Below, piece after piece: positions 16,940 through 24,916 of a stretch of DNA of 64,000 bases. Position numbers and translations under genes: made by a program. Within the stretch, counting starts at the first letter, position 1, and each line of letters begins with the position of its first letter. The notes below the pieces were generated by a model that made no database searches, was not told where the DNA came from, and saw only the letters and a program-made list of their open reading frames with translations. This DNA is from Cyanobacteria bacterium CYA (lineage in GTDB: Bacteria; Planctomycetota; Phycisphaerae; Phycisphaerales; UBA1924), in NCBI GenBank assembly GCA_008363215.1, contig RHKP01000018.1, positions 124,001 through 188,000 of the forward strand, written 5' to 3'.

Positions 16940-17967
16940 CGTACTCTCCTTCGGCACAGGTTGAAAGGACAAGTCAGCAAGAGAACTGACGCAGGGCTTG
17001 GCACCTGACTCGCAACGCGAAATCCAAAGTGTGCGTCCGGGTCAACAAATCCCCAGAAATCCAACAGATCATAATAAGGGAAGGCGTTGCCCATTCCGAA
17101 CCGGGAACCATCCATAATTCGAGAGTATGCATCGAACGCCGTCTCCGACCATTCTCGTTGTCCTCCCGACCCATCGAGCAGTCCCCACGGCGACTGCACG
17201 TCGGGATACGAACCCACGTCCATGAACATCAGTTCCTCGCTCCAGAGAATTCCCGCGTTGGTTTCCCCGCCGTCCTGCGGCAGGCCCGAGATTGGCTCGC
17301 TGTCGTTCGCGTGTGGATACGCCCAGTAGCCCTCCTGGCCCTGCCCGTACTTGTTCGGATCGTAATACAACGCCTTGACCCACTCGTCATAGGTCGGGAT
17401 CCAAAACTGGGCGTCCGCGTTGTGAGTCAGTTGATCGGTGAAGGTGCCGTCGGGATTGCGTCCGAACGTAGACGTGTCGTACGCCCCGGTCTCGAAGGCC
17501 CACTGTTCTGCGACCTTGCCGTTCTGGAGCCAGTTGCAATATCGAGCGGCCATGCGCCAACTGGTCTCCATCGGCGCGCGGTCGGCCCCGTTCGTCATGG
17601 AATACTGGCCGGTCCCGGCGTTGTACGAGAGATAGAAGCCGGTCATCTCAAATGCCCTTGGCGGGCCCTGGTTGAACGGCGCGTAGGCGTTGACGAACTC
17701 AAGCCACTGTCCGTAGGTCACCTCAGTCTTCGTGATGCGATAGCGGTGGTTGACCGACCCGTAGTGCATGTACGGCCAGTACCCCGGCACCTCCGACTCG
17801 ATCGGGGCCCGATTCCCCACCGCTCCCACGCTGGCCCACTCGAAGTCGTAATCCGGCACCGGCCCGGCGAGGGCGGCGGACGTGAAGGCCGCCGAACCCG
17901 CGAGAGCCGCCCACACCATGACTCCACGTGCCAAATCGCTCGATCGAGTCCATTCCCCAGCAGCCAT
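16936..17967 (-). CDS. FGE/SUMF1-fold exported protein with PEP-CTERM-like tail
   Basis: GGAGGTGAC lies just before the ATG at 17967. A signal peptide (MVWAALAGSAAFTSAALAGP region) is followed by an FGE-type fold: TKTEVTYGQWLEFVNAY, FWIPTYDEWVKALYYDP, GQREWSE and HFGFRVAS. The Cys pair that active formylglycine-generating enzymes use is not seen, so this is probably a structural or binding version. The end VPSPASVLLLTCPFNLCRRR looks like a PEP-CTERM sorting signal (VPSP, hydrophobic stretch, Arg cluster). The last codons also encode the ribosome site of the following gene, and the stop overlaps its ATG. Confidence 0.78.
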   Translation of the reverse strand: MAAGEWTRSSDLARGVMVWAALAGSAAFTSAALAGPVPDYDFEWASVGAVGNRAPIESEVPGYWPYMHYGSVNHRYRITKTEVTYGQWLEFVNAYAPFNQGPPRAFEMTGFYLSYNAGTGQYSMTNGADRAPMETSWRMAARYCNWLQNGKVAEQWAFETGAYDTSTFGRNPDGTFTDQLTHNADAQFWIPTYDEWVKALYYDPNKYGQGQEGYWAYPHANDSEPISGLPQDGGETNAGILWSEELMFMDVGSYPDVQSPWGLLDGSGGQREWSETAFDAYSRIMDGSRFGMGNAFPYYDLLDFWGFVDPDAHFGFRVASQVPSPASVLLLTCPFNLCRRRVR

Positions 17968-18169
17968 GTCGTCACCTCCGTGTGCTTTCAAATCGTACCA
18001 CGTCAGCAACGTGACGGGCACGCATGCCCACGCGGACTCGGGGCCAACCACGAACGCGGCCCCACGCCTCCGCGAAATGGTGAAGGCGCAGACAACCCGC
18101 GTTTGACGGCTTCCGGTCAGGCTTCCTGTCCCGGGTAGCCACGTCTGCGCTCTCCCAATGACCGTTCGC

Positions 18170-19281
18170 TTACATGCGCGCCAGCCTTTCGACGCACCCG
18201 GCCACGATGGTTACCGCCTCGTCGATCTCCGCTTCACTCGTGTCCCGGCTCAGACTGAATCGCACCGACCCGTGCGCCACCTCCGAAGGCACGCCCATCG
18301 CAAGCAGCACCGGGCTGGGATCGAGCGATCCGGATGAGCAGGCCGCCCCCGCCGAAGCACACAAACCCCGTTCGCTCAATAGGATGAGCAATGCTTCGGC
18401 CTCGAGGCGGCTGAACCCGATGTTGGACGTCGTCCAGATTCGCCCGCACGCCGCGTCGGCGCCGTTGACGACCGCAGGCGGGCACGTCCCGGCGCACGCG
18501 GCCCGCAAGCGGTCCTCGAACCGGTCCCGGAGCCCGGCTGCTCGTTTCCGCGCCGGTGCATCGGCCAGCCACTTCCGCGCCTGCCGGGCCGCCACGCCCG
18601 CGCCGAGGATGCCCGGCACGTTTTCCGTGCCCCCGCGCCGCCCCAGTTCCTGCGATCCGGGCATGGTCGCCTTGAGCCCCACCCCCGGGCGTGCCCAGAG
18701 TATCCCGACGCCTTTGGGCCCGTGCCACTTGTGGGCCGAAAAGGACATCAGATCGAAGCGAGGCCCGCCCGAGCCCACTTCGGTCGGCATCTTCCCGACC
18801 CACTGCGTCGCGTCGCAGTGAAACAGCGCGCCCGCCCGCGCACACACCTCTGCGAGTTCTTCGACCGGCTGAATCACTCCGGTTTCGTTGTTGACCCATT
18901 GCACGCTGGCCAGCGTCGCGCCGTCGAGCAGCGGGCCGAGGCGCTCCATATCGACCACGCCCGCGGCCGCCAGCGGGGCCCAGCGCACCTCCACACGCCC
19001 CGACTTGTCCATCTGCTCGGCCAGTTCGCGCACCGCTCCAGCACACCGCGCAGCGCCAGGTGAATCGACTCGGTCCCGCCCGACGTAAACGTGACCTCCC
19101 GCGGGCGAACCCCGATCAGCCCGGCCACCTCCGCCCGCGCCAGTTCCACCGCGTGACGCACTGCCTGTCCGCCCCGATGCACGCTCGACGGGTTGGCCCA
19201 CAGGTCCGTGCACGCCCGCGCCACTTCCGCGACGACTTCCGGCGTCGGCCTCGTGGTCGCGTTGTTGTCCAGGTAGATCAC
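18170..19281 (-). pseudogene. Cysteine desulfurase (NifS/IscS-like), frameshifted with internal loss
   Basis: The N-terminal part, from GTG 19281 (IYLDNNATTRPTPEVV, then TFTSGGTESIHLALRGVLE), is in one frame. The rest (AVRELAEQMDKSGRVEV onward) is in another, and they meet near 19030-19040. The PLP Lys motif SFSAHKWHGPKG and the Cys loop GLCASAGAACSSGS are intact. About 15 residues normally between LRGVLE and AVRELAE are missing, including the EHSA His that stacks on PLP. This could be a real decayed gene, or a deletion or assembly error at a short GCGGTG repeat. Relatives supply sulfur for Fe-S clusters or tRNA thiolation. No iscU or mnmA gene is adjacent. Confidence 0.8.
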
Positions 19282-19430
19282 CGCTGCATCGTATCTGCTG
19301 AAACCGTGTGCCACGGCCTGGTGTGCCGCACCGGACACGGCCGGCACGAGCGCGGCACGCAGGTGCTCGCCTGCCGGCGCGTGGGGCTCGTTCCCGGGTG
19401 CCCCTTGCCCCATGCCGCTTCGGATGAACT

Positions 19431-20045
19431 CTAACTCTTGTTCTCACCCGGCGGCTTGCCGATGAGCACCCGCGCCAGCACGTCCTGCACGTGCGTGCCT
19501 GTCGCGTCGGTCCCGTGCCCGGGAATATGCATCGCCGACAGCACCCCGTATCCCATGCCGATGTTGATCATCAGCCAGGCCAGCATTTCCGGCGTGTACT
19601 TGGTCGTCACCTTGTGGGCTTCCTGGGCCTTGCGCAGTTCGCCGGTCAGAAACGCATGCACGCTGCCGATGTGCCCGGCGATGGCCTCCTGGATCTTCTC
19701 ATCGTCGACCTCGGAGATTGCCTGGAGGAATACCCGGTACGCGTCGCGTCCTTCGGGCGACACCATCGGGTTGTCCCCGATCAGCCGGCGCAGCCGGTCG
19801 GCCGGGTCGCTCGACCCCCTGAGATCGCGCTCCCACTGTTCGAGCGTCCGCCGCCCGGTTCGCTCGATCAGGGCGACAAACAGGTCACGCTTGCTCTTGA
19901 AGTGCCTGTAAATGATCGGTTCGGTGACCCCCGCCGACCTGGCCAACTGGGCCGTCGTCGCGCGGGCGTACCCCTGCTCGGCGAAAAGACTCGCGGCGCG
20001 GTCCAGCAACTGCTCTCGTCGCGCGGCTGCGGGTAGTCGGGTCAT
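19431..20045 (-). CDS. TetR/AcrR-family transcriptional regulator
   Basis: The N-terminal helix-turn-helix (about residues 10-55) reads LFAEQGYARATTAQLARSAG followed by VTEPIIYRHFKSKRDLF, a clear TetR signature. The C-terminal ligand/dimer domain is not assignable. The ATG at 20045 overlaps the stop of yidD (ATGA), so it is the last gene of the rnpA-yidD run. A target operator is not evident. Regulation of a nearby exporter or stress gene is only a guess. Confidence 0.85.
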   Translation of the reverse strand: MTRLPAAARREQLLDRAASLFAEQGYARATTAQLARSAGVTEPIIYRHFKSKRDLFVALIERTGRRTLEQWERDLRGSSDPADRLRRLIGDNPMVSPEGRDAYRVFLQAISEVDDEKIQEAIAGHIGSVHAFLTGELRKAQEAHKVTTKYTPEMLAWLMINIGMGYGVLSAMHIPGHGTDATGTHVQDVLARVLIGKPPGENKS

Positions 20046-20431
20046 GCGATCGATCCTTCACTGCTCGCCCTATCGACGCTTTCGCGGCCGGGACATGCAA
20101 CATCGAGTGTACCGCATCCAGGAAACGTTCCTACCGGAGGCTCGTTCACCGGAACAGGGTCATACCCACCCCGGTTGAACGGGTGACAGCGCAGCACCCG
20201 CCGCACCGTCAGCCGCGTACCCAGCCAGGGTCCGTGCATCCGATAGGCCTCCAGCGCGTATCGCGAACACGTGGGGTGAAATCGGCACTGTCCCCCAAGA
20301 AACGGTGATAAAGTGCACCGGTACGCCCAGATCAACGCCACGAAAGGCAGGCACATCACTTGACCGATCCACGTCACCGGCGGGTGCTGGGTGGGCGTCG
20401 GAATGGCGTCTGGTCGCTCCAATGTTGTCAC
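20042..20431 (-). CDS. yidD: Membrane protein insertion efficiency factor YidD
   Basis: Two hallmark stretches are present: GGQCRFHPTCSRYALEAYRM and RVLRCHPFNRGGYDPVP. YidD is a small membrane-associated protein that aids YidC-dependent insertion. At 129 residues it is longer than the usual 70-90 because both ends are extended. The GTG at 20431 overlaps the rnpA stop (GTGA), the normal rnpA-yidD order. The gene after it here is a TetR regulator rather than yidC. Confidence 0.9.
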   Translation of the reverse strand: MTTLERPDAIPTPTQHPPVTWIGQVMCLPFVALIWAYRCTLSPFLGGQCRFHPTCSRYALEAYRMHGPWLGTRLTVRRVLRCHPFNRGGYDPVPVNEPPVGTFPGCGTLDVACPGRESVDRASSEGSIA

Positions 20432-20832
20432 TCTGCGGGCTGTTCGCCGGCCCGTCTGGACGCCAGTAGATGAATCGCTGCGATCGCTCGCTCGATCCGT
20501 TCCCTGTATGCGCCCGAGCCGAGCAGATCATGCGGCCGGGCGCTGATGACCAGATCGTAGTTCCCGCCCCCCGGGGGCTCCGGGATCTCATGCCGCAGGA
20601 GCCGAAAGGCCTCACGCAGCCGACGCTTGAGGGCATTGCGCGCCACCGCGTTGCCCACCCGTCGCCCGATGGACAGGCCCAGCCGCGGCTCAGGCTGATC
20701 GGTGATACACGCCTGCACGACCAGAGGATGCTCGACCTTTTTGAGTCGGGCTCGGGAAACCGCAGCGTACTCCCGCGCCAGCCGAAGCCGGTGCCGTCGG
20801 CGATAGGTGTGTTGTCGGCTCGCCCCGCTCAC
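20428..20832 (-). CDS. rnpA: Ribonuclease P protein component
   Basis: This is the protein subunit that helps the RNase P RNA cleave tRNA 5' leaders. The conserved RRVGNAVARNALKRRLREAFR block and the HRLRLAREYAAVSRARLKK N-terminus identify it. The start chosen is the GTG at 20832, which overlaps the stop of the upstream gene (GTGA) and gives 134 residues, near the usual size. Longer upstream in-frame extension lacks conserved features. rpmH, the usual upstream neighbour, is not seen; instead a small membrane protein gene precedes it. Confidence 0.9.
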   Translation of the reverse strand: MSGASRQHTYRRRHRLRLAREYAAVSRARLKKVEHPLVVQACITDQPEPRLGLSIGRRVGNAVARNALKRRLREAFRLLRHEIPEPPGGGNYDLVISARPHDLLGSGAYRERIERAIAAIHLLASRRAGEQPAE

Positions 20833-21350
20833 GCCGCGTCCCGCGCCCGGCGCCGGGCCGCCGCCGCGTGGGGGAGTGTGCCGATCAGCACGCACACCGC
20901 CGCGCCGGCGATCACCCACAAGCGCGTCTTTCGTGAACTGACCAGGCGCGAGAGGATTGAGTCGGACGTGGGCGGCGAGGCCACCGTCACCGCTCCCGGC
21001 TCCAGTTGCCGAAAGATCGAGGCGTCGAGCATGTTGGGATGGGCCGATGAGTCAACCGGCGCTCCCCCCTTGGGAACGAGCCCCAGTTGCGAGGCCGCCA
21101 GCGATTCGACCAGCGCGCGGTCATTGCGTTCGATCGCCGCCAGGTACTCTTCGTAGCGCCCGAGGCGTTCCAGGCGATTCTGCTCGTGGGCCAAAGCGGC
21201 GTCACGTCGCCAGCGGGCGTCGGCCAGATCCTGCTGGGCGGGGATGAGCACCGCGGCGGCCAGCAGCGTCAGCCCGGCCAGGAGGAAGAGCCAACCCGGG
21301 TCGATCGGGGCGAGCAGCGGGCGCGCAGGGGTTTCGTGCGATTCGGACAC
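20829..21350 (-). CDS. Small two-helix membrane protein upstream of rnpA, unknown function
   Basis: With the GTG at 21350 the protein has about 173 residues. It has one membrane helix near the N-terminus (GWLFLLAGLTLLAAAVLIP), a charged coiled-coil-like stretch (ARWRRDAALAHEQNRLERL), a soluble loop and a second helix (LWVIAGAAVCVLIGTLP) before an Arg-rich tail. The fold hints at a septum/FtsB-like or rod-type small protein, but no motif proves it. The stop overlaps the rnpA start by 4 nt, so the two are probably coupled. The start is uncertain because upstream in-frame sequence runs into the divergent synthase gene. Confidence 0.6.
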   Translation of the reverse strand: MSESHETPARPLLAPIDPGWLFLLAGLTLLAAAVLIPAQQDLADARWRRDAALAHEQNRLERLGRYEEYLAAIERNDRALVESLAASQLGLVPKGGAPVDSSAHPNMLDASIFRQLEPGAVTVASPPTSDSILSRLVSSRKTRLWVIAGAAVCVLIGTLPHAAAARRRARDAA

Positions 21351-21444
21351 GCGGTGTTCAACATCGGCAGAACGCCGAACGACTCTGGACGATGCCCCAC
21401 CCTCCCGGGCGTCGCGCGGGGGCTGGGGCTCGTAGACTTGACCG

Positions 21445-22800
21445 ATGGCTCGGGACGTGCTCATCACGGGGCTGGGCGCCGTCAGCGCTCTGGGGGTCGG
21501 CAAGGACGATCTCTGGAATGCTCTGGTGGAAGGTAGCAGCGGTCTGCGCTCGCTGCAACGAGTTGACCCCTCCGGGCTGCCCTGCCGCGTTGCCGGACAG
21601 GCGGTCGACTTCTCTGTTCGCGACTTCCTGCCCAAGAGTTACCGCAAAGCCACCAAGGTCATGGCTCGGGACATCGAACTGGCGGTGGCTGCCGCGTCGT
21701 TGGCGGTCAAGGATGCCGGTCTGACCACCCGGGCCGACGAAACCGACACCACATCCATGCGGGGCAACCGCCTGGGTTGCCAGATCGGGGCAGGGCTGAT
21801 CGCGGCCGAGACGGAGGAAATGAGCCGGGCGCTGGCCGCCTCGACCGATCCCGACGGGTCGTTCAGCCTCGAGCGCTGGGGCACGGAAACCGCCCCCGAC
21901 GGGCGGGTCGGGTCCGGCGGGATGAATCACCTGCCCCCGTTGTGGCTGCTCAAGTACCTGCCCAACATGCTCGCCTGCCACGTGACCATCCTCCACGGGG
22001 CTGAGGGACCGAGCAACACCATCACCTGCGCCGAGGCCAGCGCCCTGCTCAGTCTCGGCGAGTCGACCCGCGTCATCCAGCGTGACGACGCCGACGCCTG
22101 TTTCAGCGGTGGCGCAGAGTCGAAACTCAACTACATGGGCTTGCTGCGCATGGACCTTGCCGGGCGACTGGCCCACAACACCGAGCCCGAGGACGGCACG
22201 CGCGTGCTGATGCCCTACGCCGAGAACTCCGGCGGGGTGCTCGGCGAAGCCGGCGCGGTGCTGCTCGTCGAGGAACGCACGCACGCACAGAAGCGTGGTG
22301 TCACTCCCTACGCTCGCATCGCCGGCTTCGGAGCCGCCCAGACCGCCGGGTGTCCGCTTCCCACCGGCGTGTGGGAGCCTGACGAACCGCAGATCGAGCG
22401 CGGGCTGGTCGACGCGATTGAATCGGCACTGCGCGACGCGGGCCTGGACCCTGCTGACATGGACGCCATCGTCCCGATGGGCCTGGGCGTGCCCGTGTGC
22501 GACCGTCGCGAACGGATGGCTTTGCACGCGGTCTTCGGATCACGCCTGTCTTCGATCCCGCTGATCACGTTGGCGCCCAACGTCGGGAACTGCTCGGCCG
22601 GGCAGGGCGGATTGATGACGGCGGCGGCCGCCCTTGCGATCCGTCACCAGACGATCCCGGCCCGCATTCAGCGCGGCGCCCCCGCGGCGGGGCTGGACGC
22701 CGGCGCAGCCCCGGCTCGCAGGGCGCACCTGCGGCACGTGCTCGTCTGCACTACAGCGCTGGGAGGACAGAACGCGGCATTGGTGCTCTCGGCCCCGTGA
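21445..22800 (+). CDS. Beta-ketoacyl synthase-like protein lacking catalytic histidines
   Basis: The protein has a thiolase-fold ketoacyl-synthase layout of 451 residues, starting RDVLITGLGAVSALGVG. The nucleophile region is TITCAEASALLSLGE, keeping the Cys. The first His motif, normally AHGTGT, reads IVPMGLGVPVCDRRE (His to Met). The second, normally KSxxGH, reads LAPNVGNCSAGQGG (His to Asn, Lys lost). The C-terminal ALGGQNAALVL fits the usual GFGGxN region. The complete synthase gene follows at 23470 with one small gene between, so this may be a non-condensing partner subunit, as in chain-length-factor pairs. The fatty acid or polyketide product is unknown. Confidence 0.82.
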   Translation: MARDVLITGLGAVSALGVGKDDLWNALVEGSSGLRSLQRVDPSGLPCRVAGQAVDFSVRDFLPKSYRKATKVMARDIELAVAAASLAVKDAGLTTRADETDTTSMRGNRLGCQIGAGLIAAETEEMSRALAASTDPDGSFSLERWGTETAPDGRVGSGGMNHLPPLWLLKYLPNMLACHVTILHGAEGPSNTITCAEASALLSLGESTRVIQRDDADACFSGGAESKLNYMGLLRMDLAGRLAHNTEPEDGTRVLMPYAENSGGVLGEAGAVLLVEERTHAQKRGVTPYARIAGFGAAQTAGCPLPTGVWEPDEPQIERGLVDAIESALRDAGLDPADMDAIVPMGLGVPVCDRRERMALHAVFGSRLSSIPLITLAPNVGNCSAGQGGLMTAAAALAIRHQTIPARIQRGAPAAGLDAGAAPARRAHLRHVLVCTTALGGQNAALVLSAP

Positions 22801-22839
22801 GTGCGGGGCCATCACTAGGAACTCAACCGGAGAACTCTC

Positions 22840-23457
22840 ATGAACGGACACTCTGATCGACGGGGCCAGGGCAGGCGAGGCGATCATCATCACGACCGCG
22901 GCGACCGCGGACATCGCGACGACCGGGGCGGCGAACGGGGGCATCGCGGCACGCCGCTCTCCGATCTCGATACCAAACTGACCGAACTGAGCCGGCGCGT
23001 CATCGGCGCGGCCATCGAAGTGCACAAGGGGCTCGGGCCGGGCTATCCGCGCGAGGTCTACGTCAACGCGCTCAAGAGCGAACTCAAGCACGAGGAGATT
23101 TCGTACAAACTCGACCACACCTTCGACGTGCTCTTCGAGGAAGAAGTCGTCGGCAAGGTCAAGGTCGACATGTTCATCGGCGACCGCTTCCTCATCAAGA
23201 TCATGGCCGAGCAGCGCGACGTCCGTCCGCATGAGCGCACCGAACTGCGCGCCCAGTTGCGGGCCGCCGACCTCGAACTCGGACTGGTGATCAACTTCGG
23301 CGAGCGCCGGCTCAAGGACGGACTCGTTCGCGTGCTCAACCCCGATAAACTGGCCGCCCTCAAGGGCGACACCGATGACGAATACGAAGACGACGAATAC
23401 GAAGATGACGATGAGTTCGAAGAAGAAGATGATAATGAGTCGGAAGATGCAGGCTGA
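22840..23457 (+). CDS. GxxExxY-type protein with His/Asp/Gly-rich N-terminus and acidic tail
   Basis: The core (about residues 45-165) contains ELSRRVIGAAIEVHKGLGPG and YPREVYVNALKSELK, the GxxExxY family signature. It also has LDHTFDVLFEEEVVGKVKVD, LIKIMAEQ and LRAADLELGLVINFGE, resembling a PD-(D/E)xK-like fold. The first 38 residues are rich in His, Asp, Arg and Gly, and the last 30 are nearly all Asp/Glu/Tyr. A GGAGAACTCTC ribosome site precedes the ATG at 22840. It is inserted between two ketoacyl-synthase genes, and why is unclear. Homologs are often of unknown function. Confidence 0.75.
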   Translation: MNGHSDRRGQGRRGDHHHDRGDRGHRDDRGGERGHRGTPLSDLDTKLTELSRRVIGAAIEVHKGLGPGYPREVYVNALKSELKHEEISYKLDHTFDVLFEEEVVGKVKVDMFIGDRFLIKIMAEQRDVRPHERTELRAQLRAADLELGLVINFGERRLKDGLVRVLNPDKLAALKGDTDDEYEDDEYEDDDEFEEEDDNESEDAG

Positions 23458-23469
23458 GCAAGGGGCGCG

Positions 23470-24807
23470 ATGAGCGAGCGACGAGTGGTCATCACGGGCG
23501 CGGGCTGGGTCACGCCGCTGGGTACGGACGTGGATGCGGTGTGGCAGCGCCTGCTCCGCGGGCACAGCGCCATCGGACCCGTGCAACGCTACGACGCCGG
23601 CACGTTTGCCACCAACTTCGCCGCCGAAGTGCGAGACTTCTCGCTCGAACGCATGATGGGCCCCTCCAGCGGGCCCTACCTCGACTCGGGCGCGGGCATC
23701 CAGTTCGCGCTCGGCGCCGCCTCGGCCGCCATGCGCCAGGCCCGGCTTGGACCGCACGGGCAGGGGCTCTCCGTCGATCCGCGTCGCTTCGGGCTCTACA
23801 TGGGCTCTGGAGAGGGAAGCCTCGACTTCGAGAACTTTGCCGCCGCCAATCTCGCCGGCTGGACCGGACAGGGTGTCGACGGCTCGGCCTGGGCCCGGGC
23901 CGCCTACGCCCGCATGAGCGCCAAACGCGAAATCGAGCAGGAGCCCCACGTCGTCATCTCTTACGTTTCCCGCGCCTTCGGGCTTCGCGGCCCGGCCTTC
24001 AACTGCATGACCGCCTGCGCGGCCAGCACCCAGGCCGTCGGCGAGGCCTTCGAACTCATCCGCCACGGCGACGCCGACCTCATGCTCGCCGGCGGCTCGC
24101 ACTCGATGATCCATCCGCTCGGCATGACCGGCTTCATCCGCCTCACGGCCATGAGCACCCGGCGCGATGACCCGTCGACGGCAGCCCGCCCCTTCGACAA
24201 GACGCGTGACGGCTTCGTCATGGGTGAGGGCGCCGGCATGGTCGTCCTCGAGGAACTCGATCACGCGCAGAAGCGTGGCGCCGGCATCCTGGCCGAGGTC
24301 GCCGGCTTCGGCTCCACCGCCGACGCCTTCCGCATCACCGACATCCAGCCCGAAGGGCTCGGCGCTGTGGCCGCCATCCGCCGCGCCCTTCGGCACGCGG
24401 GCATCGACTCCCAGCAGCGCGACGCTCAAGGCCGACCGCCCGTCCAATACATCAGCGCGCACGGCACCGGCACGCAGGAAAACGACGGCATCGAGACCAG
24501 GGCCGTCAAAACCGCCTTCGGTCCGCTGGCGCCCGAAGTTCCCTTCAGTTCTGTGAAGAGCATGCTCGGACACCTGATTCAGGCGGCCGGCGCCGTTGAA
24601 CTGATCACGTGTCTCAAAGCCATCGAAACCGGTATGCTCCCGCCGACCATCAATCTCCACACGCCCGATCCTGAGTGCGACATCGACCACGTGCCCAACC
24701 AGGCCCGAGACATGCGCCCCCTCGGCGGCGTGGACGTCTGCCTTTCCAACTCCTTCGGCTTCGGCGGGCAGAACGACACCATCTGCGTACGGAAGTTCAG
24801 GGGGTAG
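23470..24807 (+). CDS. Beta-ketoacyl-[ACP] synthase II-type enzyme
   Basis: All catalytic elements are seen: nucleophile Cys in NCMTACAASTQAVGE, first His in YISAHGTGTQEND, second His in SSVKSMLGHLIQAAGA, and C-terminal LSNSFGFGGQND. The protein is about 445 residues, the usual FabF length. It probably condenses acyl-ACP with malonyl-ACP in the cytoplasm, either in fatty acid synthesis or in a secondary pathway. It is the complete partner of the degenerate synthase at 21445-22800. No ACP or ketoreductase gene is adjacent, so whether it is the housekeeping FabF is open. Confidence 0.88.
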   Translation: MSERRVVITGAGWVTPLGTDVDAVWQRLLRGHSAIGPVQRYDAGTFATNFAAEVRDFSLERMMGPSSGPYLDSGAGIQFALGAASAAMRQARLGPHGQGLSVDPRRFGLYMGSGEGSLDFENFAAANLAGWTGQGVDGSAWARAAYARMSAKREIEQEPHVVISYVSRAFGLRGPAFNCMTACAASTQAVGEAFELIRHGDADLMLAGGSHSMIHPLGMTGFIRLTAMSTRRDDPSTAARPFDKTRDGFVMGEGAGMVVLEELDHAQKRGAGILAEVAGFGSTADAFRITDIQPEGLGAVAAIRRALRHAGIDSQQRDAQGRPPVQYISAHGTGTQENDGIETRAVKTAFGPLAPEVPFSSVKSMLGHLIQAAGAVELITCLKAIETGMLPPTINLHTPDPECDIDHVPNQARDMRPLGGVDVCLSNSFGFGGQNDTICVRKFRG

Positions 24808-24847
24808 GAGCAGGCACGAGGCGCCTGGCATGAGAAGTCTTTTCCAA

Positions 24848-24864
24848 CCGGCCGACTTGGCCGG
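24848..24864. terminator. Possible hairpin between convergent synthase and truA genes
   Basis: A perfect 6-bp stem, CCGGCC, GACTT loop, GGCCGG, lies between the stop at 24807 and the truA stop at 24917. No clear T tract follows on either strand, so it may be a factor-dependent or weak terminator, or a simple palindrome. Confidence 0.3.
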
Positions 24865-24916
24865 CTCCCTCGCGGGCACGTCAGGCTCGTAGAGCCTTTG
24901 CCACCTCGCCGCTCCC

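Noticed and set aside
20428-20919. Longer rnpA from upstream GTG
   Set aside because: The extra 29 residues are low complexity and overlap the upstream gene; the 4-nt overlap at 20832 is the natural start.
22540-24879. 779-codon antisense frame over the synthase genes
   Set aside because: Same reason: the plus-strand synthase motifs are clear and this frame is a shadow.
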